A stretch of DNA of 7,539 nt from NCBI GenBank assembly GCA_043718245.1, contig JAYSWB010000008.1:1-7539 (forward strand), written 5' to 3'. Position numbers and translations under genes: made by a program. This document shows, in pieces, positions 6,173 to 7,539 of the stretch; position 1 is the stretch's first letter; the number at the start of each line of letters is the position of its first letter. A model generated the notes under the pieces. That model searched no databases and was not told the DNA's origin. It saw only the letters and a list, made by a program, of their open reading frames with translations. This DNA is from JBAXAB01 sp043718245. Its GTDB lineage: Bacteria > Patescibacteriota > Minisyncoccia > Phycocordibacterales > CAIZLB01.

Positions 6173-7424
6173 TACGCTTACCAATATAAGCCATTAATTG
6201 ATCTTTATCAAATAGCTCATCTTTTCCCGCAATTCTGTCCTTAAATTCGTATTTTCCCTCGGCAATTGACTTCTCTCCAATAGTTATGCGAAGTGGAATT
6301 CCAATTAGATCTGCATCGCCAAATTTCTCTCCTGCACGAGCATCTCTATCATCCAATAGCACTTCCAACCCCATATCACTCAATTCTTTATAAAGTTTTT
6401 CCGCAGCTTCAATGACCGCTCCTTCAGTTTTCATGGCGATAATGTGAACTGCGAATGGTGAAACCTCTGTTGGCCAAACAATTCCTTTATCATCTCCCAA
6501 AGCTTCAACTATAGATCCTATTAATCGTGGAACTCCGATTCCGTACGAACCCATAATGACCGGAATATTTTTTCCTTCATCATTTTTGTACACAAGTTCA
6601 AGTGGTCCAGAAAATTTTGTACCTAGTGAAAATATGTTCCCAACCTCTACCGCCTTTCCTTCTGTCATGTCAGATTTTTTCAAACCCATCTCTGCCAAGA
6701 CTTCGTCTGTGTAAACTTCCTTATTCACAGCAACACCTTTCTTTTTATTATAATAAATAATATCCTCACCCGCGTCAGTTAACATTTGAAACTCGTGAGA
6801 ATATTTTGAAAAAGACCCTCCCGATGCAAAGGTTATGAAAGTAATATCCCCTACTCCTGCTCGCTTAAAGATATTGGCGTAAGCTACCTTCATGCGATCA
6901 TAGAAAACCTCGTGTTCCTTTTCGTCTTTAGAAAAAGAATACAAATCCTTCATCAAAAATTCACGGGTTCGTAAAATACCACTTTTGGCTCGTGTCTCGT
7001 TACGAAACTTTGTCTGAAATTGATAAGCATAAACAGGCAAATCACGGAACGATCGAATGTGATCACGCATCAAATTTGTCAGCGGCTCTTCGTGTGTAAA
7101 CCCTAATCCCATTTCATTCCCATTCTTCAAAGTTGTCTTGAACCAGTTATCTACCACCGCATCATCCCATCGATTAGTTTTTTCCCAAAGAGATTTTTCC
7201 TGCAAAGCTGCAAGATGAAGTTCCTGTCCACCAATTGCATTCATTTCTTCACGGATAATTTTTTCTATTTTATTTAAAACTCGTAAACCTAATGGTAAGA
7301 ACGAATACACCCCTGCCGTCATTTTCTGGATAAAGCCAGCACGGATTAACAATTGACTGTTTTTAGCTACTTCATCAGAAGGCGCTTCCCTACGTGTTTT
7401 GGTGAAAAGTTGTGATTGTCGCAT
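6165..7424 (-). CDS. proS: Prolyl-tRNA synthetase, short form without editing domain
   Basis: This 419-residue cytoplasmic class II synthetase charges tRNA-Pro with proline. Motif 1 spans about 36-67 (GVYSFLPLGLRVLNKIEK then IGGQE). FTHEEPLTNL lies at 109-118. Motif 2 is FRNETRAKSGILRTREFLMK at 140-159. Motif 3 is MGSYGIGVPRLIGSIVE at 291-307. The anticodon-binding domain follows from about 325, with VLLDDRDARAGEKFGDADLIG typical of bacterial-type ProRS. The E. coli enzyme is about 570 residues because of an INS (YbaK-like) editing domain between motifs 2 and 3. Here only about 40 residues (222-262) occupy that place, as in the short alphaproteobacterial type, so cis-editing of mischarged Ala-tRNA-Pro should be absent. 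It is the first gene of the cluster and overlaps mreB by 8 bases. The ATG at 7424 has no Shine-Dalgarno (AACCACC precedes it), but a good -10 box lies 7 bases upstream. Confidence 0.96.
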   Translation of the reverse strand: MRQSQLFTKTRREAPSDEVAKNSQLLIRAGFIQKMTAGVYSFLPLGLRVLNKIEKIIREEMNAIGGQELHLAALQEKSLWEKTNRWDDAVVDNWFKTTLKNGNEMGLGFTHEEPLTNLMRDHIRSFRDLPVYAYQFQTKFRNETRAKSGILRTREFLMKDLYSFSKDEKEHEVFYDRMKVAYANIFKRAGVGDITFITFASGGSFSKYSHEFQMLTDAGEDIIYYNKKKGVAVNKEVYTDEVLAEMGLKKSDMTEGKAVEVGNIFSLGTKFSGPLELVYKNDEGKNIPVIMGSYGIGVPRLIGSIVEALGDDKGIVWPTEVSPFAVHIIAMKTEGAVIEAAEKLYKELSDMGLEVLLDDRDARAGEKFGDADLIGIPLRITIGEKSIAEGKYEFKDRIAGKDELFDKDQLMAYIGKRNV

Positions 7425-7431
7425 GGTGGTT

Positions 7432-7458
7432 ATTCTAGCATGATATTTTAAAAGGCAA
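7432..7458 (-). promoter_or_regulatory. putative extended -10 promoter for the proS-mre cluster
   Basis: On the minus strand TGCTAGAAT (7432-7440) is an extended -10 element, TGn plus TAGAAT (5 of 6 to TATAAT). A weak -35 candidate, TTGCCT (7453-7458, 4 of 6), lies 15 bases upstream, which is acceptable with an extended -10. The -10 ends 7 bases before the proS ATG, so transcription should start at or within a base or so of that ATG, giving a leaderless or nearly leaderless mRNA. The absence of a Shine-Dalgarno fits this. Elements are seen directly; activity is inferred. Confidence 0.45.
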
Positions 7459-7461
7459 AAT

Positions 7462-7478
7462 TGAACTGCATAAGTTCA
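7462..7478. promoter_or_regulatory. 17-base dyad upstream of the proS promoter
   Basis: TGAACT-GCATA-AGTTCA is a perfect 6+6 inverted repeat with a 5-base centre, placed just upstream of the putative -35. It may be a binding site for a dimeric regulator. Alternatively, read on the minus strand, it is followed by ATTTTGCCTTTT and could be a weak terminator of a gene further upstream. The stem has only two GC pairs, so neither reading is strong. Confidence 0.3.
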
Positions 7479-7539
7479 CATACATATGGCACTCTTTAAG
7501 CAATTAAGGAAATGGCATATTTTAACAAGTTTAGAGGGA

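Noticed and set aside
6173..6184. TTG start of mreB giving MVSV before MFKK
   Set aside because: The ATG four codons later matches the usual MreB N-terminal helix and gives a normal short overlap with proS.
5313..6197. 294-codon open frame on the plus strand opposite mreB
   Set aside because: It is fully antisense to a clearly conserved mreB, and its protein is low-complexity Ser/Thr/Ile/Ala-rich, as expected from the complement of MreB codons. No domain is recognisable.
7496..7537. Minus-strand frame ending PLNLLKYAISLIA then TAA, as the tail of a gene upstream of proS
   Set aside because: Plausible as a hydrophobic C-terminus, but 13 codons are too few, and another minus frame is also open through the same bases.
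7486..7539. Open plus-strand frame MALFKQLRKWHILTSLEG running off the right edge
   Set aside because: Only 18 codons, with no Shine-Dalgarno and no convincing promoter. A divergent gene is possible but cannot be told from chance.
1..7539. tRNA or rRNA genes, CRISPR arrays, insertion sequences, defence or toxin-antitoxin genes
   Set aside because: Nothing matching was seen on either strand. Nearly all of the window is accounted for by seven housekeeping genes.

Overview
The window is a compact, single-strand housekeeping block, about 40% G+C by eye. All seven recognisable genes lie on the minus strand. In transcription order they are proS, mreB, mreC, mreD, mrdA (PBP2), greA and lysK. The best guess for the source is a Parcubacteria-like member of the Candidate Phyla Radiation (Patescibacteria). 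This rests on the class I (archaeal-type) lysyl-tRNA synthetase, the short ProRS without an editing domain, the very small MreD and the tightly overlapping genes. It is an inference from gene types, not a database result.

Layout by position: 1-102 is an edge region with a perfect DnaA-box 9-mer (40-48) and a short open frame running in from the left. 103-1725 is lysK. 1744-2208 (or to 2262) is greA. 2329-4134 is mrdA, 4137-4409 is mreD, 4381-5130 is mreC and 5108-6172 is mreB. 6165-7424 is proS. 7425-7539 is upstream DNA with a good extended -10 box and a small dyad. From proS to mrdA, neighbouring genes overlap by 8, 23 and 29 bases or are separated by 2 bases. Co-transcription and translational coupling are therefore likely.

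The centre encodes most of a rod-elongation machine: the MreB actin filament, the MreC periplasmic scaffold, the MreD membrane protein and the PBP2 transpeptidase. RodA, the glycosyltransferase partner of PBP2, is not in the window. Two aminoacyl-tRNA synthetases flank the cluster, and GreA, which rescues backtracked RNA polymerase, sits before lysK. The arrangement ties translation, transcription and wall elongation into one growth-related unit.

I see no mobile element, CRISPR array, RNA gene, defence system or clearly new system. The points worth a second look are these: PBP2 seems to lack most of its pedestal head; MreD is about half the usual size; proS and lysK each have a -10 box 7 bases before the ATG with no Shine-Dalgarno, suggesting leaderless mRNAs; and mreB holds a sharply bounded GC-rich patch with different codon use.
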